Source: Novosphingobium kunmingense (GTDB lineage: Bacteria > Pseudomonadota > Alphaproteobacteria > Sphingomonadales > Sphingomonadaceae). Taken from it: a DNA stretch of 64,000 nt. Under the pieces are notes generated by a model. That model was not told where the DNA came from. It worked only from the letters and a program-made list of their open reading frames with translations, and made no database searches. The translations under genes were made by a program, and so were the position numbers. This document shows positions 25,548 to 32,662 of the stretch, in pieces. The DNA lies in contig NZ_PHUF01000004.1 of NCBI RefSeq assembly GCF_002813245.1, positions 622,001-686,000 on the forward strand. Direction: 5' to 3'. How positions within the stretch are numbered: position 1 is the first letter of the stretch; each line of letters opens with the position of its first letter.

Positions 25548-26417
25548 GTGCAGCCGCCGTCGCGTCCGCGCCGCTCGGTCCTTTACATGCCGGCCAGCAA
25601 CGCCAAGGCCGTGTCCAAGGCGCGTAGCCTGCCGGCCGATGCGATCGTTCTCGACCTCGAGGATGCCGTTGCGCCGGACATGAAGGCAGAGGCGCGCGAA
25701 GCGGCGGTGGCCGCCGTGCGCGAAGGCGGCTTCGGCCGGCGCGAAGTGGTGATCCGCTGCAACGCACTCGACACGCCGTGGGGCGCGGATGACCTTGCCG
25801 CCGCTGCCGCTGCCGGTCCCGATGGGGTGCTGGTGCCCAAGATCGCATCGGCCGACGATGTCCAAGCCTATGATGCCGCGCTCGCCGGCGCGCCGGCAAA
25901 CACCCGGCTGTGGGTCATGATCGAAACCTGCGCCGTCGTGCCGCGCCTGTTCGACGTGGCCGCCCTTGCCGCGTCCACGCGGCTCAGCACCTTCGTCATG
26001 GGTACCAACGATCTTGCCAAGGAAATGCGCGCTCGCCTGCTGCCCGGGCGCGCGCCGTTCCTGCCGATCCTGACGCTGACCGTCGCGGCCGCGCGGGCCC
26101 ACGGCCTCGTCGCGATCGACGGGGTGTGCAACGCGATCCACGATGCCGACCTGCTGGCCGCCGAGGCGGCGCAAGGGGTCGAGTTCGGCTTCGACGGCAA
26201 AAGCGCGATCCATCCCGCACAGGTCGAGATCTGCAACGCTGCCTTCTCCCCAAGCGCCGAGGAAATTGCCTGGGCGCAGAGCGTGGTCGACGCCTTCGGC
26301 CTGCCCGAGGCCGCCGGCAAGGGCGCGTTGCGCGTCGATGGCAAGATGGTCGAATTGCTGCACCACGCCCAGGCGCAACAGATCCTGGCCATCGCGGCGC
26401 AGATCGAAGGCCGCTAG
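25548..26417 (+). CDS. CitE-like CoA-ester lyase (HpcH/HpaI family)
   Basis: A 289-aa TIM-barrel lyase. It starts RRSVLYMPASNAKAVSKARSLPADAIVLDLEDAV, with the metal and CoA motifs DLEDAVAP, and ends with FDGKSAIHPAQVEICNAAFSPS. Members split or condense CoA esters such as malyl-CoA or citramalyl-CoA. It begins 5 bp after the malic enzyme stop, so the two are probably one operon for C4/C5 acid metabolism. The exact substrate cannot be read from the sequence. Confidence 0.9.
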   Translation: MQPPSRPRRSVLYMPASNAKAVSKARSLPADAIVLDLEDAVAPDMKAEAREAAVAAVREGGFGRREVVIRCNALDTPWGADDLAAAAAAGPDGVLVPKIASADDVQAYDAALAGAPANTRLWVMIETCAVVPRLFDVAALAASTRLSTFVMGTNDLAKEMRARLLPGRAPFLPILTLTVAAARAHGLVAIDGVCNAIHDADLLAAEAAQGVEFGFDGKSAIHPAQVEICNAAFSPSAEEIAWAQSVVDAFGLPEAAGKGALRVDGKMVELLHHAQAQQILAIAAQIEGR

Positions 26418-26432
26418 GCCCGGCGCGTCAGG

Positions 26433-27197
26433 TCAGCCCCAGGCGCGGTAGACGCCGTAGGCGCTAGTCAGGGTCAGCACCACGCCCACCAGGATCAGCA
26501 TCACCTTGGGATTGAAGTGCTTCGCCGCCCAGGCCCCGATGGGCGCGGCCACGATCCCGCCGATCAGCAGGCCCAGCGTCGCCCCGGCAAGGTCGGCGAT
26601 GCCCAGGTGATAGATGAAGGCCGCCGAGACGGTCAGAGTCAGGAAGAACTCGACCGCGTTGACCGTGCCGACCACCTTGCGCGGATCGGCGCCCTGAATC
26701 AGCAGGTTCGAAGTGACCACCGGGCCCCAGCCGCCGCCGCCCGCCGCGTCGAGGAACCCACCGAACAGGCCTAGCGGGGCGATGAACTTGGCTTCCTTCA
26801 GTTGCGGCGGATAGAGCAGCCCGCGCACCAGGATATAGAGGCCGATCGCGGTGAGGTAGAGCAGCACGAACGGCTTCACCACCCCCGCATCGAGGTTCGA
26901 GAGGACATAGGCGCCAAGGACGCCGCCGACGACGCCGGGCAGCAGCAGGCGGAAAAACAGCTTCCGGTCGATGTTGCCGTGGAGCAGGTGGCTGATGCCC
27001 GAAGTTGCCGTGGTGAAGCATTCGACGATGTGAACCCGCTGCGAGGCCAGCGCGGGCGGCACGCCCATGACGCCGACCAGCAGGGTGTTCGAAATGACCC
27101 CGAAGGCCATGCCCAGCGCTCCGTCGACCAGTTGCGCGGCAAAGCCGACGCCGATGAACGGCAGCAGGGCTTCGAGATTGAAAGTGGAGAAATCCAT
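26433..27197 (-). CDS. TSUP family (TauE/SafE) membrane permease
   Basis: A 254-aa protein with about eight hydrophobic segments. Family hallmarks are FAAQLVDGALGMAFGVISNTLL near the N-terminus and GGFLDAAGGGGWGPVVTSNLL near residue 150, the two half-repeats of TauE/SafE proteins, which move sulfite, sulfonates or related anions. It converges with the lyase gene. The region upstream (27198 onward) is where the composition changes. Confidence 0.9.
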   Translation of the reverse strand: MDFSTFNLEALLPFIGVGFAAQLVDGALGMAFGVISNTLLVGVMGVPPALASQRVHIVECFTTATSGISHLLHGNIDRKLFFRLLLPGVVGGVLGAYVLSNLDAGVVKPFVLLYLTAIGLYILVRGLLYPPQLKEAKFIAPLGLFGGFLDAAGGGGWGPVVTSNLLIQGADPRKVVGTVNAVEFFLTLTVSAAFIYHLGIADLAGATLGLLIGGIVAAPIGAWAAKHFNPKVMLILVGVVLTLTSAYGVYRAWG

Positions 27198-27547
27198 GAA
27201 AGCTCGATTCGCGCGATAGTCGACTGGTTTGATAGAGTTTCAACGCAGCCCGAGCGAGAAAGTTCTTTCAACGCGCGCCGAAGCGCACCTTTCGTGCGGT
27301 AGCTAACGCCGCCGGAATCGGAAATACCACATTTTATGGCGTAATCCAAGTAACTTGCTGATGTTCATTCGCTTTTCACCTCCGAATTGGATCCAATATC
27401 TGCTCCAGCAATCACCGGGTAATCACCAAGTTGCGGTCAGGACGTCGCCCAACCTCTGCTACGCTTACCTCGAAGCAGGCTGGTGGCGCGTCGACCCGAA
27501 GGCGACGGATTCGGCACTGATTAGCGAGCCTGCTTCGTGCTGCTCGC
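27198..27547. other. Gene-free stretch at the start of the defence island
   Basis: About 350 bp with no convincing reading frame; the short frames here lack recognisable families or start signals. It holds the upstream region of the TSUP gene and, near its right end, an 11-bp inverted repeat. Base composition becomes more A/T-rich than in the genes to the left. I saw no tRNA or obvious attachment repeat. Confidence 0.6.
27471..27537. repeat. 11-bp perfect inverted repeat, 45-bp spacing
   Basis: CGAAGCAGGCT at 27471-27481 is exactly complementary to AGCCTGCTTCG at 27527-27537. It lies 10 bp beyond the stop of the last gene of the ubiquitin-like operon. It could fold as a long-looped structure ending the transcript, or be a recombination remnant. 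No T-tract follows on the minus strand. Confidence 0.4.
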
Positions 27548-27766
27548 CTACCGTGGACGGTAAACGGGGTCCGAGACATGATAAACCAAATCGGCTACTA
27601 TCGCGAAACCGTTCGCTCGGCGCAGGTTCGATGGGTGGACAAGATGCTCATGACCGCGGAGCGAAAGATAGGTCGAGCCCCGCTTCCAGTAGACCGGGAT
27701 GAGGACAGGCTCTCCGTTGGCTTCTGTCGCAGTGATTTCGCCTCGTGGACCATTCCGTGCCGGCAT
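27548..27766 (-). CDS. 72-aa protein of unknown function, last gene of ubiquitin-like operon
   Basis: A 72-aa soluble protein starting MPARNGPRGEITATEANGE, with RGSTYLSLRGHEHLVHPSNL in the centre. The start is well supported: GGAGG stands 7 bases before the ATG at 27766, and the gene begins 22 bp after the DUF6527 stop. The longer frame from 27811 would overlap DUF6527 and has no ribosome site. There are no cysteines, membrane segments or C-terminal glycines, so it is not an obvious conjugation modifier. I do not recognise the family. Its place in the operon suggests a target, adaptor or accessory role, which is inference. Confidence 0.62.
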   Translation of the reverse strand: MPARNGPRGEITATEANGEPVLIPVYWKRGSTYLSLRGHEHLVHPSNLRRANGFAIVADLVYHVSDPVYRPR

Positions 27767-27788
27767 GCTTTTCCCTCCAGAATCTGTA

Positions 27789-28133
27789 TCAGCACCAGAT
27801 GATCCGGCCATTGCGTAACAGGAAGTGCGCCCTGCATCCGTCCTTGCGCCAAACGGATGGATGTAAGGTCGGTACGTCCGCGACGACCCTGAGCAACCAC
27901 ACTGGCTCGCTATCGGCCAAAAGGTTCATTTCGAGCAAGTTACCGCATCCGCAGGGACATCGCATAGCGGCAATCCAGTACCTGCCATCCTCGCCAACGA
28001 GGTAAAGCTTACCTGGTGTGGCCTCGTCGGGCAGATCCTCGTCTTCGACCACGCGGTAACTCCCCCAGCGGGCAAAATACTTGTCCTGCAGCCAAAGACC
28101 CACGCGCCTTGGCAGCGATTTGCGCTTTGACAT
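27789..28133 (-). CDS. DUF6527 family protein (Cys-rich, probable metal-binding)
   Basis: A 114-aa protein with the family core MRCPCGCGNLLEMNL (C59, C61, C63) and LHPSVWRKDGCRAHFLLRNGRIIWC (H91, C100, H103, C114). The spacing of Cys and His suggests a zinc site. DUF6527 proteins are known companions of bacterial ubiquitin-like conjugation operons, but their role is not established to my knowledge. The ATG at 28133 overlaps the stop of the E1/JAB gene as TAATG, so translation is probably coupled. The upstream extension to 28214 lies inside that gene and was excluded. Confidence 0.88.
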   Translation of the reverse strand: MSKRKSLPRRVGLWLQDKYFARWGSYRVVEDEDLPDEATPGKLYLVGEDGRYWIAAMRCPCGCGNLLEMNLLADSEPVWLLRVVADVPTLHPSVWRKDGCRAHFLLRNGRIIWC

Positions 28134-29539
28134 TAGCTTTTCCTCGAAAGCTGCGGCATGTTGAGCAGCGGTTCGCGGCCGCCAATTGCTAGCAATTTGC
28201 CCATGACCGGGCATGGCTTTTCGTAAGTCTCTATGGTGAATTCCACTTCGGCCAAGTTCATGCGCACCGCATCGAAGGCAGCCAGATTGGTGTTATGCCG
28301 GAATGGGTAAAGCCGCGCGATCAGCTCGAGCACCGCGCTTGCCGCAGCAATCATGTTGATGCTGATGACGGCCGGCTGCTCCTCGTCGCGGCCCTTGATG
28401 TATTTTTCCGCTCGCTGCCGTGCATATTCTTCCGGCGCGACCCTTGCCAAGTTTTCGGCGTGGACCTGCTCGGACGTGTAGACACCCCTCGAAAGAAGGC
28501 TCGATCCTCCAGGGACAACGAAGTTCACAGCCGTGTCGATCTGATCGATCGCGCCGTCGTCGTCAGCCACAGCGCCAACGCCGACGTCGACGAGTGGTTG
28601 CAGCTGGCTGGCCACCAGTCGATCAAGGATAGCCCTGCCTTCGGCACCATCGACGCAACCGCCCAGAACATCACAGCTAGCCAGCGCAACCACTGCATCG
28701 CGATCGACGATATTCGCGGGGATGGCCACCACCTCGGTGCCAAATCCTAGCGCGTCGATCGCTCTCTTGGCGACTACGACCTTGTGCGTGCCCGCACGCG
28801 CATCTGCCGCGTTCGCGCTCACGATCCTGTCGAGATTTCTGGTTTCGACGCGCTGGGGATCGACAAGGATAATCCGGCCGAATCCTAGCCTGGCACATTG
28901 CTCGGCGACGATGCTGCCGGTTCCTGACACCCCAACGATGCCAATGCTCAGCCGCCTGAGTTCGCTGCGCATCTCTTGGCCAAATCCGCGCGAATGCCGC
29001 CCGACCGTTCCCAGGGTAGTGGAGCTGTCTGATTGTGTATCGCACCACCAAAACTGCGGCTGCCGGCCAGCAATGCCAATCTGAGCAATGGCGCGCTGCG
29101 ATCCATCGGGAAGGCCGACCCTACCCAACATTTGCCCGGACGGCATAACAACTACACTTGCATGGGGCGCATCGTTGTCGAGGTATCCGTGCAGATTTTC
29201 AAAGAAGATGTCGTCCCCGACATCGTCGATCTCGGAAAAGTACGCTTGGTTGCCTGGGTGGCAGTGGAACTTAACAACGGAAAGGCCGGCCGCCGCAGCG
29301 CGCGACAACAGTGGGTCCAGCCATTCGAACGGCCACTGGATCGCGACCGGGGTGCGCAGCGTGCAGACTTCGACCGGGACAGGAACGATCTCCTTGACGA
29401 GCACGCGGACGGGATTTTTGCTGGCGCCCAACGAACATAATCCGATCGCAGCCGATTCCTTGCTGTCGCCCGGGAACAGATGGGCCATCAGCTCCATCTG
29501 TTCCTTTTCGGCCATCGTCAGCGTGAAAGTCTGTGTCAC
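28133..29539 (-). CDS. JAB-domain isopeptidase fused to E1-like (ThiF) adenylyltransferase
   Basis: A 468-aa two-domain protein. Residues about 15-140 are a JAB/JAMM metalloprotease with the complete motif E28, H92-x-H94, S102, D105 (HCHPGNQAYFSEID). Such domains cut ubiquitin-like tails or isopeptide bonds. Residues about 185-440 are a ThiF/E1 domain: nucleotide loop GVSGTGS (203-209), D227, NLDR (235-238), K253 and a cysteine at C295 in GGCVDGAEGR. E1 domains adenylate the C-terminus of a modifier. Where many E1 relatives carry a zinc-binding CxxC after the 'PG' loop, this protein has SSLLS (S347, S350). GTG at 29539 overlaps the upstream stop as GTGA; ATG nine codons on is an alternative start. 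Confidence 0.93.
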   Translation of the reverse strand: MTQTFTLTMAEKEQMELMAHLFPGDSKESAAIGLCSLGASKNPVRVLVKEIVPVPVEVCTLRTPVAIQWPFEWLDPLLSRAAAAGLSVVKFHCHPGNQAYFSEIDDVGDDIFFENLHGYLDNDAPHASVVVMPSGQMLGRVGLPDGSQRAIAQIGIAGRQPQFWWCDTQSDSSTTLGTVGRHSRGFGQEMRSELRRLSIGIVGVSGTGSIVAEQCARLGFGRIILVDPQRVETRNLDRIVSANAADARAGTHKVVVAKRAIDALGFGTEVVAIPANIVDRDAVVALASCDVLGGCVDGAEGRAILDRLVASQLQPLVDVGVGAVADDDGAIDQIDTAVNFVVPGGSSLLSRGVYTSEQVHAENLARVAPEEYARQRAEKYIKGRDEEQPAVISINMIAAASAVLELIARLYPFRHNTNLAAFDAVRMNLAEVEFTIETYEKPCPVMGKLLAIGGREPLLNMPQLSRKS

Positions 29540-30258
29540 CGGTCAAGCTCGCGCTTGAACCAATCGAGCATGTAACCGTAGTGGGAAGCGATGCTGTCGC
29601 TTTCCGGATTCCAGCTGTTCACGCCCTCGACCCGGTGCCGCGACCAGCGCTGCCAGCGTTCCCCGTCGATTTCGACGGTAACATCGGCCTGCGGAATGCT
29701 GGCCCCGCTGGTACGGCTGATCGCCGGACTGAAATACGCCATATCGATGACGCCCGCCGGATAGCTGGTAACGTCGAAGGCAATGTCCACTTGTCCGGGC
29801 TCGAACCCTTCCGGCGGGCTCCAACCACGCACGAAGATCCAGAGCTGTCCGCAGTTGACCGCCTCCCAGTGCAGCCCCAGGCCGTTCAAGAACGCGGTGT
29901 CCTCTTCCGGCAACGCGAACTCGCGTCGTTCGCTAAGGCCGTCCTGCACATGCAGCTTGTTGGCGACGAACCGCTCGACGCCCGGCTGGGTTAAATCGAC
30001 GTGCTGGGCCGGCTGGATCTCCACCGGGTCTCCCTTGCCGCTCTTGAGACGCAGACGGTATTCCTCGACGGGAACGAAGCCGGCCAGCGTAAGGATCTCT
30101 TCGCGGGTCGGATTAGGATCGGTGGTCGTCACCCGCTTCTTGTTCACCCGGAACGCGTAGCGCGTGGCCCGGGGCTTCTTGTCGTGCGGATTGGCAGCCG
30201 TGAAGGCTTCGATGTCCAGTTCATCGAGCGGCGGCTCGTCTTCATTATCGGCGGTCAT
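29536..30258 (-). CDS. Ubiquitin-like (Multi_ubiq-like) domain fused to E2/UBC-like domain
   Basis: A 240-aa protein. Residues about 30-105 (ATRYAFRVNKKRVTTTD, then EEILTLAGFVPVEEYRLRL and VDLTQPGVERFVANKLHVQDG) match the bacterial multi-ubiquitin domain pattern, in one copy. Residues about 112-238 resemble the Prok-E2 family E: SYPAGVIDMAYFSPAI, WQRWSRH (202-208) and WNPESDSIASHYGYMLDW. The only cysteine is C136, before the E2 core strands rather than at the usual active-site position. The ubiquitin-like domain has no free C-terminus unless it is cleaved off, for example by the neighbouring JAB domain. AAGGA stands 7 bases before the ATG at 30258, which I prefer to the ATG at 30264. Confidence 0.85.
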   Translation of the reverse strand: MTADNEDEPPLDELDIEAFTAANPHDKKPRATRYAFRVNKKRVTTTDPNPTREEILTLAGFVPVEEYRLRLKSGKGDPVEIQPAQHVDLTQPGVERFVANKLHVQDGLSERREFALPEEDTAFLNGLGLHWEAVNCGQLWIFVRGWSPPEGFEPGQVDIAFDVTSYPAGVIDMAYFSPAISRTSGASIPQADVTVEIDGERWQRWSRHRVEGVNSWNPESDSIASHYGYMLDWFKRELDR

Positions 30259-30303
30259 GGGCATTTCCTTGGATGCGAGAGCGAAATTGCCGCCGCATTC
30301 TGC

Positions 30304-30333
30304 ATTGTAGGATTAGCGTGCTTGAAATGTCAA
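30304..30333 (-). promoter_or_regulatory. Promoter of the ubiquitin-like operon
   Basis: On the minus strand, TTGACA (complement of 30328-30333) and TACAAT (complement of 30304-30309) are 18 bp apart, close to the sigma-70 consensus. The transcript would start about 40 bp before the first gene. The -35 box lies within the left palindrome. Confidence 0.75.
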
Positions 30334-30336
30334 GCA
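30319..30336. promoter_or_regulatory. Operator palindrome 1 (CAAGC type)
   Basis: TGCTTGA-AATG-TCAAGCA, a perfect 7-bp inverted repeat that overlaps the -35 box of the minus-strand promoter. A repressor bound here should block the ubiquitin-like operon. The most likely ligand is the XRE protein encoded 74 bp away. Confidence 0.7.
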
Positions 30337-30337
30337 G

Positions 30338-30353
30338 ATCAAGCGCGCTTGAT
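30338..30353. promoter_or_regulatory. Operator palindrome 2 (CAAGC type)
   Basis: ATCAAGCGCGCTTGAT, a perfect 16-bp palindrome directly beside palindrome 1 and sharing its CAAGC half-sites. It overlaps the -35 box of the XRE/metallopeptidase promoter, which suggests autoregulation by the same repressor. Confidence 0.72.
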
Positions 30354-30377
30354 AAATCACGCGGAGTGGCTTAGATT
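30349..30377 (+). promoter_or_regulatory. Promoter of the XRE-metallopeptidase operon
   Basis: TTGATA (30349-30354) and TAGATT (30372-30377) with a 17-bp spacer. The -35 box is the right end of palindrome 2. The ribosome site AAGGA at 30397 precedes the ATG by 8 bases. Confidence 0.65.
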
Positions 30378-30409
30378 CACTCACTCTGGAGCTCCCAAGG
30401 ACCCAACTC

Positions 30410-30784
30410 ATGTCAGGCTTAAACAAGTCACCGGTGACGCTGGGCGTCCATCTGGCGGCGATTCGAAGCGATCGGAAACTGACGCTTCGGCAGGTCGAGG
30501 AAGCAACGGGGAAGGAAGTGTCCAACGCCTATCTAAGTCAAATCGAGAATGACAAGGTCGGCGCCCCGTCCCCGCATGTCCTGCACGCCTTGGCCGAACT
30601 CTATAAAGTCGATTACACCCACTTGATGGAGTTAGCGGGCTATTTGCGCGCGCCGGTACAACATGCCTCGGGCGAGCGACACGGGCGCGCGGCAACGTTC
30701 GCCGAGATCAGCCTTACAGATGACGAAGAAGCCGAGTTGCTGCGGTTCCTGAAATTTCTTCGAGCGCAGAAGGACGATAAATGA
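30410..30784 (+). CDS. XRE-family repressor, CapH-like
   Basis: A 124-aa DNA-binding protein. Residues about 10-75 form the helix-turn-helix: LAAIRSDRKLTLRQVEEATG, then VSNAYLSQIENDK as recognition helix. A basic linker (about 80-95) leads to a C-terminal helix EEAELLRFLKFLRAQKD that may mediate oligomerisation. It is divergent from the ubiquitin-like operon, and two palindromes lie between. Its stop overlaps the next start as ATGA. The pairing with an HExxH peptidase matches CapH/CapP, first described beside CBASS, where the peptidase cleaves the repressor; here that is an inference from layout. Confidence 0.85.
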   Translation: MSGLNKSPVTLGVHLAAIRSDRKLTLRQVEEATGKEVSNAYLSQIENDKVGAPSPHVLHALAELYKVDYTHLMELAGYLRAPVQHASGERHGRAATFAEISLTDDEEAELLRFLKFLRAQKDDK

Positions 30785-31683
30785 TGCGTCCCGACGACAG
30801 CTCCCTAAGCTCGGGAGAGCTGTTGAAGGTTGAGACAATCGCTACAAACCTTCTCCACCGGTCCGACGCCTGGGGTGCCGTGCCGCTACCGCTCGGCGAT
30901 GTTCTGGCCGCAGCAAAGCTGAAGCTAGCGCCATACAGCGTCTTCGATCCGCGTTCGATCAAGGCCTATATCGCCGTCAAGGGTACCCAGGTCGCTAAGA
31001 CGATTAAGTCGGCAATTGGAAAGATCTTCGGCATTCTGGATGCGTCCGAAGAGATCATTCATATCGATGATTCGCTCACTCCCGGCAAACAGCTGTTTCT
31101 GACACTCCATGAGACCGGGCACTTCGAGCTCCCACACCAGCGCAAATTGTTCCGCTTCTTCGAGGACAGCGAACAGGAGCTAGAGCCATCCATCGCCGAT
31201 CAGTTCGAGCGCGAGGCCAACAATTTCGCACGGTTCGTCATGTTCAACGGAGATGCCTTCAAGCAACGCGCGGCGGACATGCCGCTGGCCTTCGCGTCGA
31301 TCAAAAAGCTGCAATCCCAGTTCAAGACCTCGATGTATGCGTCGATCCGCGAGTATGCGCGTACCCATCACCAAGTCTGTTTTGTCGCCGCACTGGAGCC
31401 GACCGAGGTTCGATCGGCGTTGGGGATTTGCGCGCCGGTCAGGCGGGTCGAGGTGTCGCCATCCTATGAACGGATGTTCGGGCGGCCGCAGACAACACTG
31501 ATCACTCCGGGGCACGCGCTTTGGCCACTGATCCCGCTTGGAGGCCGGCGCGTTACCCGGCCAACCACCTTCATCCTGACCGACCTCAACGGCGATCAGC
31601 ACGAGTTCATTGGCGAGGCGCTGGACACGACGTTCAATATTCTGCTGTTCGCGTGCCCCAAAAAGGCTTTCAGGACTTCATAG
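30781..31683 (+). CDS. ImmA/IrrE-type metallopeptidase, CapP-like
   Basis: A 300-aa protein. The zinc motif is HETGH (H110, E111, H114), followed by the third-ligand region FEREANNFARF (142-152). This is the standard ImmA/IrrE pattern seen in peptidases that cleave a partner XRE repressor. The C-terminal half (about 180-300, ALWPLIPLGGRRVTRPTTFILTDLNGDQHEFIGE) would be a sensor domain, as in CapP and IrrE-like proteins. It overlaps the repressor gene by 4 bp. A signal such as DNA damage could trigger cleavage and release the ubiquitin-like operon; the trigger is not visible in the sequence. Confidence 0.87.
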   Translation: MMRPDDSSLSSGELLKVETIATNLLHRSDAWGAVPLPLGDVLAAAKLKLAPYSVFDPRSIKAYIAVKGTQVAKTIKSAIGKIFGILDASEEIIHIDDSLTPGKQLFLTLHETGHFELPHQRKLFRFFEDSEQELEPSIADQFEREANNFARFVMFNGDAFKQRAADMPLAFASIKKLQSQFKTSMYASIREYARTHHQVCFVAALEPTEVRSALGICAPVRRVEVSPSYERMFGRPQTTLITPGHALWPLIPLGGRRVTRPTTFILTDLNGDQHEFIGEALDTTFNILLFACPKKAFRTS

Positions 31684-31795
31684 GTGGAACCCGGCTAAGC
31701 ACCTTGTAGCGTTTGCGCGCCTTGTCCACGTTGGCGCCAGGTGCGTGGCTCAGATGTGCATCTGCCTATGAGTCTGGATTGCGGTCGCGGTAGCA

Positions 31796-32662
31796 TCATT
31801 TGGCACCTAGAAGGCGCGCGCAGTTCGGCGCCAGCGAAATCCAGATGTCCCCCAATACGTCGGCAAATGACAGCTCAGGATGATCGAGCGATGCAATGTA
31901 GGCGCGCCAGCGCTGCGCGGCGGCCGGGTCCCGGGACATGTCGTCCGACAGCCCGGGCGGACAGTGTGTCGGCACCGCCGTCTGGCGGCGGGCGAAGGTT
32001 GCGGCGATCGCGGCGTCGAGCGCGGCCTCGTCCAGCGCGAGCGTCCGCGGTAACGCCCACAGGTCGTAGAAGTCTTTCATCCGGCCGTTGGCCAGACCCA
32101 GCGCAACCACTGCCTGGAACTTCTCGGCGATGACCGTTTCGGGCGGATAGCTGCGAATGTTGGGACGCTCCATTCCGAGCAGCGAAGGGTAATCCATGAC
32201 CTGCCCGGCATCCGCCAGCGCGTCGCCGAACCCGATGTCAAGGGTGATCGAAATGCGGGTGCGCTCAAGATAAGCGTAGGTGCGCAGACGTATCCCGCCG
32301 TACTCCATTTCTTCGCGGATCGGCCTCGCCGCAAGACCATCGACATCGAATATCAGGCCGTCCTCGGCCTCCATCGCCATGATGCCGGCAAAGGTCTGCT
32401 TGATGGCCTCCGCATCGTCGGGGCCGAAGCCGAGGAAATCCATGTCCTTGGTTTCGCGATTGTCGTGCTCGAGCCAGTGGGTAACGAGCATTCCTCCCTT
32501 CAGCACGTAACGGTCGCGATGTTCGGACTGCGCAAGGCGAAAGAGCAGGCGCTCGAGCGCGAAGCGCACCAGCAGGATATCGAAGTTGCGACTTTGCTCG
32601 CGGGCCATATTGAGCAGACGGGCCTTGACCGAGGCGGCCAAGTTCTTTGGAGGTTCAGCCAT
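31796..32662 (-). CDS. abiEii: AbiEii/AbiGii family nucleotidyltransferase toxin
   Basis: A 288-aa toxin of a type IV toxin-antitoxin system. The four family motifs are present: KGGMLV (55-60), the D-x-D pair D73/D75 in TKDMDFLGF, IAEKFQAVVA with K181, and GRMKDFYDLW with K196, D197 and D200. AbiEii transfers nucleotides and stops growth when not countered, often protecting against phage. The start overlaps the antitoxin gene by 8 bp, so translation is probably coupled. No catalytic residue is missing, so the toxin looks active. Confidence 0.95.
   Translation of the reverse strand: MAEPPKNLAASVKARLLNMAREQSRNFDILLVRFALERLLFRLAQSEHRDRYVLKGGMLVTHWLEHDNRETKDMDFLGFGPDDAEAIKQTFAGIMAMEAEDGLIFDVDGLAARPIREEMEYGGIRLRTYAYLERTRISITLDIGFGDALADAGQVMDYPSLLGMERPNIRSYPPETVIAEKFQAVVALGLANGRMKDFYDLWALPRTLALDEAALDAAIAATFARRQTAVPTHCPPGLSDDMSRDPAAAQRWRAYIASLDHPELSFADVLGDIWISLAPNCARLLGAK

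Noticed and set aside
27548..31683. CBASS system
   Set aside because: E1, E2 and JAB proteins plus a CapH/CapP-like pair recall type II CBASS, but there is no CD-NTase or effector gene nearby, and a Ubl domain is present.
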